A stretch of DNA of 62,239 nucleotides from an uncultured Candidatus Saccharibacteria bacterium (GTDB lineage Bacteria; Patescibacteriota; Saccharimonadia; Saccharimonadales; Saccharimonadaceae), in the NCBI GenBank assembly GCA_947087275.1, contig CAMUBZ010000004.1, forward strand, positions 1-62,239. Reading direction: 5' to 3'. The notes beneath the pieces were generated by a model, which worked only from the letters and a program-made list of their open reading frames with translations, was not told the origin of the DNA and ran no database searches. The first letter of the stretch is position 1; each line of letters starts with the position of its first letter. Positions 38,801 through 47,345 of this stretch are shown piece by piece. A program made the position numbers and the translations under genes.

Positions 38801-40027
38801 ATGGATCAAGATCCTACGACTGTAAATCAGGAAACGACCCCAAAGGTCACTCATGAGGTAGACAGTAACTATACCAAGCATGATATCAAAATATCGTCCG
38901 AGAAAAAGCGCACTGGGCTGATTGTTGGTATTGTGGTGGCTGTGCTATTGGCGCTATGTGGCGGTTTGATCCTATGGTTCTACCTCTGGTATAGTAATCC
39001 CGATCAAGTAGCGTACGATGCGATGACGCACTTGATTGAGGCCGAAAACGTCGGGATAGAAGGCGGTATCTCGATTATCAATCCTGATGAAGACAGCGCA
39101 CTAAAGATGTTGTCGATTGCGTTTGATGCATCATCCAATAATTTGCCAAGCAGTACTGCAGCCAAGATTATGTTTATCTTTGATGCTGACAAAGTCGAGG
39201 GTGATCCGCAGATTTTGATCGAAGTCAAGAATATCGTGATGCGAGACGGCGTTATATACTTGCAAATTGGCGGAATTATGGACTCAATCAACTCCTTAGA
39301 GATTGACGATGATACGCGCGCTAGCATGGAATACTTCTTGAACACGCTGGAGGCCATCGATAACGAATGGTGGCAAATTTCTATCCCAGATTTGCTTGAG
39401 ACGATGGAGTTGCCCGCCCAGCAGAATGATGCCCTGACTGGCATGTATCGCTGCGCAATGCAAGCCATCAACAGTGATATGTCTGGCGAAATTGCAACAA
39501 TCTACAAACAAAACCAATTTGTTGAGGTCAAATCGAGCAAACAACTTGCGCCCGATGTCGAAGATGTTGTTGACGCCCTCGAGGCTGGTCATAAGGCATA
39601 TGAACTCACTATCAACAAAGACAAAATGGCGAGTTTTGTGAATCGCCTGCCCGAGACGCAAACAGCCAACGACTTCTTTGCTTGCTACAATGATGTCGCC
39701 AAGCAATACGGCGGCGAGCGTTTGAGTACTAACGATTTTGACGAGATCTCGGCTGAGGACGTCGAATGGCCTGATAGCGAGCATCTGCGGGTATTCCTTG
39801 AGATTTCCCAGTTTGAGCACCGACTGCGCAGCGTGAATATCTTTACTTATGATGACGACGGTCAGACTACTGGTGGCGGTATCGTGGTGTTCAAATATGA
39901 CACTGTAACGGTGAATCCGCCCGAGAGTTATCGCCCGATTACTGAGTTATTTGATGAACTCTCCGAAATGTTTAGTCAAATGTTTATGGTGCCAATAGAA
40001 GAGAATGAGGAAGAATTATGGGATTAG
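38801..40027 (+). CDS. Membrane-anchored extracellular protein, unknown function
   Basis: 408 aa, GGAGAG before ATG. Cytoplasmic N-terminus of ~38 residues, one transmembrane helix (LIVGIVVAVLLALCGGLILWFYLWY), then a ~340-residue extracytoplasmic domain rich in Asp/Glu with alternating strands. Resembles uncharacterised CPR surface proteins. Overlaps the ftsA-like gene by 10 bp, so the two are co-translated. Promoter TTGCTT-18-TACAAT, divergent from eno. Confidence 0.65.
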   Translation: MDQDPTTVNQETTPKVTHEVDSNYTKHDIKISSEKKRTGLIVGIVVAVLLALCGGLILWFYLWYSNPDQVAYDAMTHLIEAENVGIEGGISIINPDEDSALKMLSIAFDASSNNLPSSTAAKIMFIFDADKVEGDPQILIEVKNIVMRDGVIYLQIGGIMDSINSLEIDDDTRASMEYFLNTLEAIDNEWWQISIPDLLETMELPAQQNDALTGMYRCAMQAINSDMSGEIATIYKQNQFVEVKSSKQLAPDVEDVVDALEAGHKAYELTINKDKMASFVNRLPETQTANDFFACYNDVAKQYGGERLSTNDFDEISAEDVEWPDSEHLRVFLEISQFEHRLRSVNIFTYDDDGQTTGGGIVVFKYDTVTVNPPESYRPITELFDELSEMFSQMFMVPIEENEEELWD

Positions 40028-41418
40028 GGAAGATGCAAATTTTGAAAAAGGCCAAGACCGCTGCTAGTGCTAAAGTGGCGCAAGTAGGCAAGGCTGTCAA
40101 AACCAAAAAACCAGACACCGAGAATAGCGCGAAGGCGGATGAACTCGCCCAAATTTACGATGAACAAAAGGCCGCAATGCAAGGTGATTCTGATGACACT
40201 ATCCTGGCGCTTGATATTGGTACAGAGAATGTCAAAGCGGTGATTGCGCGGCAGAATGAATCAGGTGGTCTGGATATCATTGGCATTGGAAAGGCGCGGC
40301 AGGGTGCATCCAATATGTATGCCGGAGCGATTGCCGACATTCCAGCCGTAGTTGATGTTTGTGAAAAGGCTCTGAGTCAGGCCGAGAAGATGTCTGGCAC
40401 CACCAGTAAGTTGACCGTGGTCGGCATTGCGGGGGAACTCATTAAGGGCAACACATCTACCGTGCGCTACCGACGCAAGAGTGGCAACAAGCCGTTGTCG
40501 GAGCAAGAAATGGCCTTGATTATCAAACGCGTGCAAGATCGTGCTGGTGAGCAGGCACGTCAAGCCATCGCCGACGAGACCAATAACCCCGACGTAGAAG
40601 TGCGCTTGATTAACTCTGCGATTGTCAGTATTAGTATCGATGGTTACAAGATTTCTAACCCAATTGGTTTCAAGGGCACTGATGTCGTCATCCAGTTTTA
40701 TACTGCCTTTGCCCCATTGGTGCACATTTCTGCCATCGAGAAAGTCTGCGCCGAGCTGAGCCTAGATTTATTAGCCGTGGCCGTAGAGCCCTTTGCAGTA
40801 TGTCGTGCCTGTTTGGGCGATGATTTGGACAGTAATTTCTCTGGTATCGTCATGGACATTGGTGGTGGTACGACTGATATTGCCGTTGTGGATGACGGCG
40901 GTGTTGAGGGGACCAAGATGTTCGGCATTGGTGGGCGGAGTTTCACGCACCAAATTGCTGAGACGCTGGATGTCGATTTTGAGACCGCTGAGAAGTATAA
41001 GCTTGCAATCAAGAATCCTGCCAAGGTGCCGGCCGATATCAAGGATAAGATGTTGATCGCAATTCGGCGCAACTTGGCCGTTTGGCTCTCGGGCGTGGAG
41101 ATTACACTCGAAGAATTTAATTTGACCGATATGCTCCCCAACAAAATCTTGCTTTGTGGGGGCGGCGCGGGTTTAAATGAATTGCAAGACGTTCTTGCGA
41201 CGACTGACTGGTTCAAGGAATTACCATTCGCGCGCCGCCCCATCGTGCATTTGGTTGAGTCTGCCGACATTCCTGGCATCACCAATACCACGGACGCTGT
41301 GTTAGATTATTCTTATGTCACCGCCCTCGGCCTGCTTCGCGTGGCCCTTGACACCTTGGCTGGTGTGCCAGAAGAATCTGGCCTTCGCGCCAAACTCGCC
41401 AAGTTATTGCAAAATTAA
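40018..41418 (+). CDS. ftsA: FtsA/PilM-like actin-fold protein
   Basis: 466 aa. After a ~60-residue charged extension comes the actin fold: phosphate-1 ALDIGTENVKAVI, an SHS2-type 1C subdomain, phosphate-2 VMDIGGGTTDIAVVDDG, and adenosine motif LLCGGGAGL. FtsA tethers FtsZ to the membrane; PilM is the close relative in type IV pili. No ftsZ or pil genes are adjacent, so the cell-division role is probable but not certain. Confidence 0.82.
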   Translation: MGLGKMQILKKAKTAASAKVAQVGKAVKTKKPDTENSAKADELAQIYDEQKAAMQGDSDDTILALDIGTENVKAVIARQNESGGLDIIGIGKARQGASNMYAGAIADIPAVVDVCEKALSQAEKMSGTTSKLTVVGIAGELIKGNTSTVRYRRKSGNKPLSEQEMALIIKRVQDRAGEQARQAIADETNNPDVEVRLINSAIVSISIDGYKISNPIGFKGTDVVIQFYTAFAPLVHISAIEKVCAELSLDLLAVAVEPFAVCRACLGDDLDSNFSGIVMDIGGGTTDIAVVDDGGVEGTKMFGIGGRSFTHQIAETLDVDFETAEKYKLAIKNPAKVPADIKDKMLIAIRRNLAVWLSGVEITLEEFNLTDMLPNKILLCGGGAGLNELQDVLATTDWFKELPFARRPIVHLVESADIPGITNTTDAVLDYSYVTALGLLRVALDTLAGVPEESGLRAKLAKLLQN

Positions 41419-41438
41419 GCCAAAACCCGCCCTATATA

Positions 41439-41467
41439 TTGACAAAATTGTAAATCCGTGATACAAT
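41439..41467 (+). promoter_or_regulatory. Promoter of orphan gene 41573
   Basis: TTGACA (41439-41444), 17-bp spacer, TACAAT (41462-41467). Leader hairpin CAGATAC...GGTATCTG near 41518-41538. Confidence 0.8.
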
Positions 41468-41572
41468 GAAGAAAGGAGATGAGTTTACTCTCCTGTAATT
41501 TGATAATCTGACTATCTCAGATACGATTTTGGTATCTGTTAACTAATCAACATGCATCAAGGGGGTGGAATA

Positions 41573-41974
41573 ATGTGGATAATTTATGCAGGTTGTGCCG
41601 CGATGATGATTTTTTGCTATGTAATGGCGTTCAAAAACCTCATTGTAGCGGCAAAAGTTTTAAGAAAGACACTTCCGTATAAACTAATACTTCTTCGAGC
41701 AAGTGAAGAAGTATTAATGGGAATGATGTTCTTTATCTGTGGAGTACTAATCTCTGTTCTTAAACCCAAACCGTTTGGTTTCTCGGTTTTCGAAACGACG
41801 ATTGCGTTCCTAGCTTTAGGGGTTTTATGTTTAGATGCGTGGTTTATGCATCTGTGTCAAAAACGCAAAATGTTACGTGCAGAGTTTGATCCGTACCGCA
41901 AAATACGTATGCAGAGTTGTGCTAGCCTAGCAGTGGCGCTTCTTCTGCTCAATTTTATTTATGCTTGCGTATGA
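41573..41974 (+). CDS. Small orphan four-helix membrane protein
   Basis: 133 aa from ATG 41573 behind AAGGGGGTGG. Four hydrophobic stretches separated by short basic loops. No family recognised. Own promoter and terminator; it lies beside the cassette pair 42161-42700. Confidence 0.65.
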   Translation: MWIIYAGCAAMMIFCYVMAFKNLIVAAKVLRKTLPYKLILLRASEEVLMGMMFFICGVLISVLKPKPFGFSVFETTIAFLALGVLCLDAWFMHLCQKRKMLRAEFDPYRKIRMQSCASLAVALLLLNFIYACV

Positions 41975-41987
41975 ATTGATTAGTTAT

Positions 41988-42010
41988 ACCGCTGGCCAGT
42001 TCGGCCAGCG
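41988..42010 (+). terminator. Hairpin after orphan gene 41573
   Basis: CCGCTGGCC ... GGCCAGCGG, 9-bp GC-rich stem, no clear T tract. Confidence 0.6.
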
Positions 42011-42160
42011 GACAATCACGATTGCCTTGAGATACTTAGATTAGTCTATTTGTAGTTGATAGCCTTCGACCAGGTGTAGGCAATGGTTGTGTCCTACAAT
42101 AATAATCTTTAACAACCGATGCATAAAACCGTACCAGTTGTTACATATCTCCACCCACTC

Positions 42161-42367
42161 CTACATACCTAATACAGTACTAAGGCAGCGGAGGGGGAAA
42201 GCGTCGTAACGATAGTAAGTATACGATGGAGTAATTGTGGTGAGAAAGTTTAGATTGTATGCATTAGCCGCTGATGCATACGAACGAGAAGACCAATAGT
42301 GGCTAATTGCTTGGCCACCGCCAAACGTTCCAGAAGCAACACTTGGGTTGATATATCCGCTGCGCAC
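42161..42367 (-). pseudogene. FISUMP-like C-terminal cassette 3 (class 1)
   Basis: Minus strand from GTGCGCAGCGG (42357-42367): VRSGYINPS, then HYWSSRSYASAANAYNLNF, ending AFPLRCLSTVLGM-TAG at 42161. It has the canonical WSSR and AYNLNF of FISUMP-like domains. No start signal; a terminator-like hairpin (42371-42404) is directly upstream. Confidence 0.8.
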
Positions 42368-42370
42368 GAA

Positions 42371-42404
42371 AGACCCTAGCGCTTTTGATTTTTCGCTAGG
42401 GTCT
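42371..42404. other. Hairpin upstream of cassette 3
   Basis: AGACCCTAGCG pairs with CGCTAGGGTCT (11 bp), followed by TTTC and the cassette junction on the minus strand. Confidence 0.7.
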
Positions 42405-42438
42405 GGTCGCATGAATAACAGAGGTAGAGCTAAAATTA

Positions 42439-42468
42439 TACCTTAGCGGTTTTTAAAATTCGCTAAGG
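42439..42468. other. Hairpin upstream of cassette 4
   Basis: ACCTTAGCG pairs with CGCTAAGGT (9 bp), 28 bases before the junction. The stem is similar in sequence to the cassette 3 hairpin. Confidence 0.65.
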
Positions 42469-42496
42469 TCGCATAATATTGAAGCAAGCAATGTTC

Positions 42497-42700
42497 GTGC
42501 GCAGCGGGAATATCCGTACCGACTGGGGTATTATAGAAGCACCTGCTAGCGACGGCGGAATCGTTGCATCGCGTGCTGCTAATGCTGGGTATAGGTATAA
42601 TTTATCTATATATAGTAATGTTATTTCTCCATCTAACGGCCCTTCTTACCGCCTGCACGCTTTCCCCCTCCGCTGCCTTAGTACTGTATTAGGTATGTAG
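42497..42700 (+). pseudogene. FISUMP-like C-terminal cassette 4 (class 1)
   Basis: Plus strand: VRSGNIRTDWGI, divergent interior (IVASRAANAGYRYNLSIY, SPSNGPSYRL), end AFPLRCLSTVLGM-TAG. The WSSR motif is reduced to VASR. The 3' core ends GTATGTAGGTGTG. It is head-to-head with cassette 3, 129 bp apart. An upstream ATG (42491) gives only two extra residues and has no Shine-Dalgarno. Confidence 0.78.
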
Positions 42701-42803
42701 GTGTGGGGGTAAAAGAAAATATAAAACATCACACTTGTGCTTGCTAATTTCATTCAACTTACTCTACGCTTTCTGTAGAGCACGAAGATAGGTTCTGAGT
42801 TGG

Positions 42804-43481
42804 TTAGATCTTCTTCACCTCAACAAACTTCCCCGATTCCAGCCCGTCCAAATGATATGGGCCAAAATCTGTGCGATGTAGACCTACCACTGTATAGCCC
42901 AGCGCGCCAAACGTGCGCCGAATTTGACGGTTGCGCCCCTCAGTCATCGTCACCCGCCAAGTCTTGCGGCTGTCGTCCAATCGTTCCAGCCCCAGTTGCG
43001 AGCGACCATCGGGTAACTCTACCCCAAAATCCGCAATCATCTGCTGGTGCAGTGGCTCGAGTGCTCGGTCCAACTTTACCTCATAAATCTTGGTTTTGAC
43101 AAACTTTGGATGCGTCATTTTGAAGGCAAAATCGCCATCATTAGTCAGTAAAATCAGACCAGAGGAATCTTTATCTAACCGCCCTACGGTTTTGAGCTCA
43201 CGATATTTTTCTGGTAACAGTTCGTATAGGGTAGGGAACTCTCCCTGACGCTTGCGTGAACAAACGTATCCGGCAGGCTTATTGAGCGCAAGATAAGTAT
43301 ACCCCTCAAGAAAGGGGACTATGCTTCCATTATAGCACACCTTGTTATTTTTGTCAATACGGGCACCCAAAATTGCCGGATTTTCGTCCACCAACACCTT
43401 GCCAGCAGCAATCAAATCATCCGCTTCGCGCCGGGAAATCCCCAAACTTTCCGCTAAGAATTTGTTCAGACGTATCGGCAT
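42804..43481 (-). CDS. RsuA/RluB-family pseudouridine synthase
   Basis: 225 aa. N-terminal S4 domain (IRLNKFLAESLGISRREADDLIAAGKVLVD), catalytic Asp in GRLDKDSSGLILLTNDG, and C-terminal GRNRQIRRTFGALGY typical of RluB/RsuA. It modifies 16S or 23S rRNA. ATG at 43481; an adjacent GTG at 43484 is possible. A perfect minus-strand promoter is embedded in the coding region (43329-43357). Confidence 0.92.
   Translation of the reverse strand: MPIRLNKFLAESLGISRREADDLIAAGKVLVDENPAILGARIDKNNKVCYNGSIVPFLEGYTYLALNKPAGYVCSRKRQGEFPTLYELLPEKYRELKTVGRLDKDSSGLILLTNDGDFAFKMTHPKFVKTKIYEVKLDRALEPLHQQMIADFGVELPDGRSQLGLERLDDSRKTWRVTMTEGRNRQIRRTFGALGYTVVGLHRTDFGPYHLDGLESGKFVEVKKI
43329..43357 (-). promoter_or_regulatory. 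Promoter inside the pseudouridine synthase gene
   Basis: TTGACA (43352-43357), 17-bp spacer ending TGTGC, TATAAT (43329-43334): the best consensus in the window, within codons ~42-52. It would yield a transcript lacking the S4 domain. Confidence 0.6.
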
Positions 43482-43487
43482 CACAAC

Positions 43488-44045
43488 CTACGCCTGAGGT
43501 GGCATACTATTCTGGTCCAGGCTGCCCAAAGTTGGCGCTGGTGCAGGCTGCTGAGGAGTGTCGGCCACAGTTGTATCGTTACGCGGAATATTCAAGACTG
43601 GGTCTGGATTTGGCGCTACCGCAACTGGCGCGGGGTCATTGGCGGGAGTCACTGGAGAAATCGTGCCGTCCGCAGCGCGGTCACCCAGCACCTCGTGCAC
43701 GACATTCACTACATCTTCAATCCCTACCTGAGACTTTACTAAATAACGATCAGCTCCCAAGTTTTCGCCGCGTTCACGTTGGTCTTCAGATGAAAGCGCC
43801 GTCATCATGATCACCTTAATATCTTTGGTTTCGGGCGTGCTGCGCAGGATATCAAGCATATCAAAGCCAGAAATCTTGGGCATCATCACGTCCGAAATCA
43901 CCAAATCTGGTCGCTCACGCACTGCCACGGCCAAAGCCTCTTCACCGTCACCAGCAGATACAATGGTGTATCCCTCGGCGGTCAGACGAATGCTGTAGAT
44001 TTCGCGAAGGCTGTTGTCGTCTTCGACTAACATGATTTTGCTCAT
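43488..44045 (-). CDS. Response regulator receiver protein without DNA-binding domain
   Basis: 185 aa. Receiver domain with acidic pocket VEDD, phosphoacceptor Asp in LVISDVMMPKISG, Thr/Lys switch MTALS and YLVKS. The last ~60 residues are Pro/Ala/Asn-rich and disordered. It is an output by protein interaction, CheY-like. Its ATG overlaps the TAA of the kinase gene (TAAATG), so the pair is one operon. Confidence 0.9.
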   Translation of the reverse strand: MSKIMLVEDDNSLREIYSIRLTAEGYTIVSAGDGEEALAVAVRERPDLVISDVMMPKISGFDMLDILRSTPETKDIKVIMMTALSSEDQRERGENLGADRYLVKSQVGIEDVVNVVHEVLGDRAADGTISPVTPANDPAPVAVAPNPDPVLNIPRNDTTVADTPQQPAPAPTLGSLDQNSMPPQA

Positions 44046-45548
44046 TTAAGCGGCTCCTTGATTTGGGTTAATTTGACTTGGTTGATTTTGCTGGTTAACG
44101 ATGGGTTGAGGTTGCGCTGTCGGTATCGGCTGGGGCTGAGCGGGTTGTGGTACTACTGGTGCAGGCTGGGCTGGCTGTTGCGCGACTGGAGCTGGTTGAG
44201 CCGGCTGTGGTGGCGCAGATGACTGCGGAACCGGCGAGGATATGACAGGAGAAGGTGATGATGCCGATAGTGAAGCCTGACTAACTGCTACCGGCTGAGA
44301 AACAGAGGATGACAAACCATGCGTCCCGTCTTTCTGCTGCAACTGCGCTTGCTCATTCTGATAGGCAATCAACCGCCGCTGATATTCTGCCGGCGTCAGC
44401 CTCGGCAAACTCACATAGAACGTTGAGCCGTCACCAAAGGCGCTTTCTACCCACACGCGGCCATCCATGGCTTCAACACGCTGTTTCACCAAGTAAAGCC
44501 CCAAGCCCGTACCGCCAATCTGGCGTGTTTGGGAATTATCCACTCGATAAAACTTTTGGAAGATATGCCCAGCATCCTCGGGCGAAACACCAATCCCAGT
44601 ATCTGTCACATTAATCAATACCTTATCACCATCACCCCGGGCATTCACCCAAATTTCGCCTCCGTCTGGCGTATATTTAATCGCATTCTCAATCAAGTTG
44701 TCCAAAATTTCGCGTAAGAAATCCAAATCCACCGCTGCATAAACCAACTGGTCAATCTGTTTGTCACCCGTCACTGGACCGGTCGTGCCAAAACTGTATT
44801 TCAGGTGCTTGGCTCGCATGTCATTCTCGCGCGCGCCTACCATCTGACGTACCACTGAAACAATCTCTACTGGCACCGCATGTACCTTCAGCCGGCCATC
44901 ATCCAACTTGGTCACATCAAGCAAATCTTTAAACAACCGTCCCAAATGCTGGCTGGACGAATGGGCTGCTTCTAGATATTGCCGGGCACGGTCGTCAATC
45001 GTGGCAGTGCTAGGATTGAGCGCTAGCCCCAAATACCCCTCAATACTTGCCACCGGCGTGCGCATCTCATGGCTGGCTGTGGAGATAAATTCACTTTGTT
45101 TTTCCTCTTCCTCCAACTCTTTGGTGATGTCGCGGAAGGTGATAATCTTATTGGACTTGGGGCCACCCGTAGGAGTAACCGTTAGCGAAATTGCTGCTCG
45201 CCGCTCGCTCTGCACCGAAATCAGAACATAGTCCCGCAGCGTCATAGCCTGGTTAGTTTGCACCGCCTGCGCTAGTTTGCTTTGGTCTGGTGGCACCGCG
45301 GCGCCATTCGTGGTCTCGAGCCGGAGGACGGTCTTATAATCTAGCCCAATCATATTGGACGGGCTACCATAACCTACCATGGTCGCCGCCGCCGGATTAG
45401 CAAACTTGATAATACCAGCATCATCAATCAGTAACACACCATCCGTAATACTGTTTAACGTCAATTCTGCCAAAGCCGAATAATTAGCAATATCAGCGGC
45501 CGCCACAGGCATCGACACTTTTGGTTTTTTACTTTTGAACAAACTCAT
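44046..45548 (-). CDS. Soluble PAS histidine kinase
   Basis: 500 aa. PAS domain (LNSITDGVLLIDDAGIIKFANPAAATMVGYG), HisKA with SASHEMRTPVASIEG-type H box (reads TASHEMRTP), HATPase with N box NLIENAIKYTPDGG, G1 DTGIGV and G2 GGTGLGLYLVK. There is no transmembrane helix, so it senses a cytoplasmic signal. The final ~110 residues are Pro/Gln/Ala-rich. TAAAAT lies seven bases before ATG (leaderless), back-to-back with the next promoter. Confidence 0.93.
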   Translation of the reverse strand: MSLFKSKKPKVSMPVAAADIANYSALAELTLNSITDGVLLIDDAGIIKFANPAAATMVGYGSPSNMIGLDYKTVLRLETTNGAAVPPDQSKLAQAVQTNQAMTLRDYVLISVQSERRAAISLTVTPTGGPKSNKIITFRDITKELEEEEKQSEFISTASHEMRTPVASIEGYLGLALNPSTATIDDRARQYLEAAHSSSQHLGRLFKDLLDVTKLDDGRLKVHAVPVEIVSVVRQMVGARENDMRAKHLKYSFGTTGPVTGDKQIDQLVYAAVDLDFLREILDNLIENAIKYTPDGGEIWVNARGDGDKVLINVTDTGIGVSPEDAGHIFQKFYRVDNSQTRQIGGTGLGLYLVKQRVEAMDGRVWVESAFGDGSTFYVSLPRLTPAEYQRRLIAYQNEQAQLQQKDGTHGLSSSVSQPVAVSQASLSASSPSPVISSPVPQSSAPPQPAQPAPVAQQPAQPAPVVPQPAQPQPIPTAQPQPIVNQQNQPSQINPNQGAA

Positions 45549-45597
45549 TATGTTTATTTTAACACAAGCGCACGAAAATGTGCTATATTTAATACAT

Positions 45598-47343
45598 ATG
45601 AATAAGGAAGTTATTTATTTGGAGCCGGAGGATGACATCACCGACATCTTATCCAAACTCCAGCGGGCTGAACAAAAAGTCGTGGCCTTAGTGCCCCCCA
45701 AAAAAGCCACTATGCTTCGTAGTGCGGTGAATATGAAGTTAGTAGCAAAAGCCGCCAAAGAGTGTAAGAAAGTTGCTGTGATTGTAACTGCGGATCCAGC
45801 AATTTCCAAGATGGCCATGATGGCGCAAATTCCAGTCGCCAAAACTTTGCAAAGTCGCCCGGTGGTGCCAACCAAAGAGAGCCTAGAAGCTGCGCAAGCT
45901 GACGAACAGGTCATTGATGAAGATTTGGCCGATGTGACAGACAAAGCTGAACTTGACAGCCTTAAACATAAGGCTGATGCGCCCGGAAAGGGCCCTGAGA
46001 GCGCTGCTGAGGCCCGCAAGGATAAAAGCGCTAATACTATCGAGTTAGACGAAGAAGGCCTTGAAAACGGCTCCAAAAAGGCTTCTGAGAAGGCCAAGAA
46101 GGGCACGGACGGCAAAAAGGTGCCAGATATCGCACGTTACCGCAAATGGATCATTGCTGGCGTCGTGGCGGCCCTAGTGCTGATTGTTTTTGGGGTTTGG
46201 GCTTTTGTTTTTGCCCCTGCTGCCGAGATTGTGGTGGCCATGAGTACTTCCTCCTCTAACTTCTCTGAAGAAATCCGCTTCACCTCTGACCAGAGTGCCG
46301 AGAATGTCGAAGAAGGCATTTTGTATGCCCACAAAGAGACTTTTGAGCCTGAGTATACCGAAGATTTTGAGGCCACCGGCAAAGAAGACCGGGGTGAAAA
46401 GGCTACGGGCACCGTCGCGTTGGCGATGCGTTTTACACCTCAAGCTGATGCTGCAACCACGGTCGGTCTTGGCAAAGGCACGAAGTTGACTGCTACGACC
46501 GCCGACGGCAAGGCCGTTACCTATACCCTCGATGAAGACTTGACAACTGATTGGAGTGGCGAAAGCACAGCCGATTTAACCGCTGATGGCTGGAAATGCA
46601 GTGGTGTTTCTAGTACAACTTGTACTAAGTCTGCGAGCGCCAAGGTGACCGCCACGGCAGCAGGTGAGGATTATAACATCGGCGCTGGCCGCACCTGGAA
46701 CCCCATTACTGACGATGACGAAACCATCACAATTAGCAATTCCGGTGCCTTTACTGGCGGTACTTCCCGCGAAGTAACCACTGTCACTCAGTCCAACCTC
46801 GATAGCGCCAAAGAACGCATCCTCGCTAGCCATGCTTCTGAGGGTAAATCATTACTCATGGATCAGGTAAAATCTGATGACGTCGTAGTCATTGAATCTA
46901 GTTTTGCTTCTGAGGCTGGCGATGTCAAATCGACTCCTGCAGTAGGCGCCGAAGTCGACGAAAACGCCAAGCCCGAAATCACCGTCAAGGCAATTTACTC
47001 AGTCTATACTCTCGACAAAACCAAAGTTGAAGAGTTCATCAAGGCCAAGATGCAGGTTGCGGATGATCAGCGGATTTACTCCATTGGTGACCCTTATGTA
47101 GAACGTTTTACCAACCTCGATGAGACCGCTCGCCTAAAAACTGTAGTCAAGACTGGCCCAACCGTCACCGAAGAGACTATCATGGAGAAATCCAAGGGTC
47201 GCAAGATTGGCGAAGTTCAATCCTTGCTTCGATCCATCAATGGTGTCAGTTCTGTAGAAATCACCCCATCTTACTTCTGGGTGAACTCGGTACCAAATGA
47301 CCCCAACAAAGTCACAATTGAGCTAACGGTGGAGGATAATTAA
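45598..47343 (+). CDS. Single-pass membrane protein, large extracellular part, unknown function
   Basis: 581 aa from ATG 45598, eight bases after TATATT (leaderless). The cytoplasmic N-terminal ~190 residues include an alpha/beta segment (VALVPPKKATMLRSAVNMKLVAKAAKE) and a charged linker. A transmembrane helix at ~194-217 and ~360 Thr/Ser/Asp-rich extracellular residues follow (KATGTVALAMRF, LGKGTKLTATTADGKAVTYTLDEDL), recalling baseplate-J/Ig-like repeats of CPR surface proteins. Stops 2 bp before ruvX-mltG. Confidence 0.65.
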   Translation: MNKEVIYLEPEDDITDILSKLQRAEQKVVALVPPKKATMLRSAVNMKLVAKAAKECKKVAVIVTADPAISKMAMMAQIPVAKTLQSRPVVPTKESLEAAQADEQVIDEDLADVTDKAELDSLKHKADAPGKGPESAAEARKDKSANTIELDEEGLENGSKKASEKAKKGTDGKKVPDIARYRKWIIAGVVAALVLIVFGVWAFVFAPAAEIVVAMSTSSSNFSEEIRFTSDQSAENVEEGILYAHKETFEPEYTEDFEATGKEDRGEKATGTVALAMRFTPQADAATTVGLGKGTKLTATTADGKAVTYTLDEDLTTDWSGESTADLTADGWKCSGVSSTTCTKSASAKVTATAAGEDYNIGAGRTWNPITDDDETITISNSGAFTGGTSREVTTVTQSNLDSAKERILASHASEGKSLLMDQVKSDDVVVIESSFASEAGDVKSTPAVGAEVDENAKPEITVKAIYSVYTLDKTKVEEFIKAKMQVADDQRIYSIGDPYVERFTNLDETARLKTVVKTGPTVTEETIMEKSKGRKIGEVQSLLRSINGVSSVEITPSYFWVNSVPNDPNKVTIELTVEDN

Positions 47344-47345
47344 AG

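Noticed and set aside
42013-42160. Gene in the gap before cassette 3
   Set aside because: No ORF with a start signal; only isolated promoter-like bases. I see nothing supportable here.
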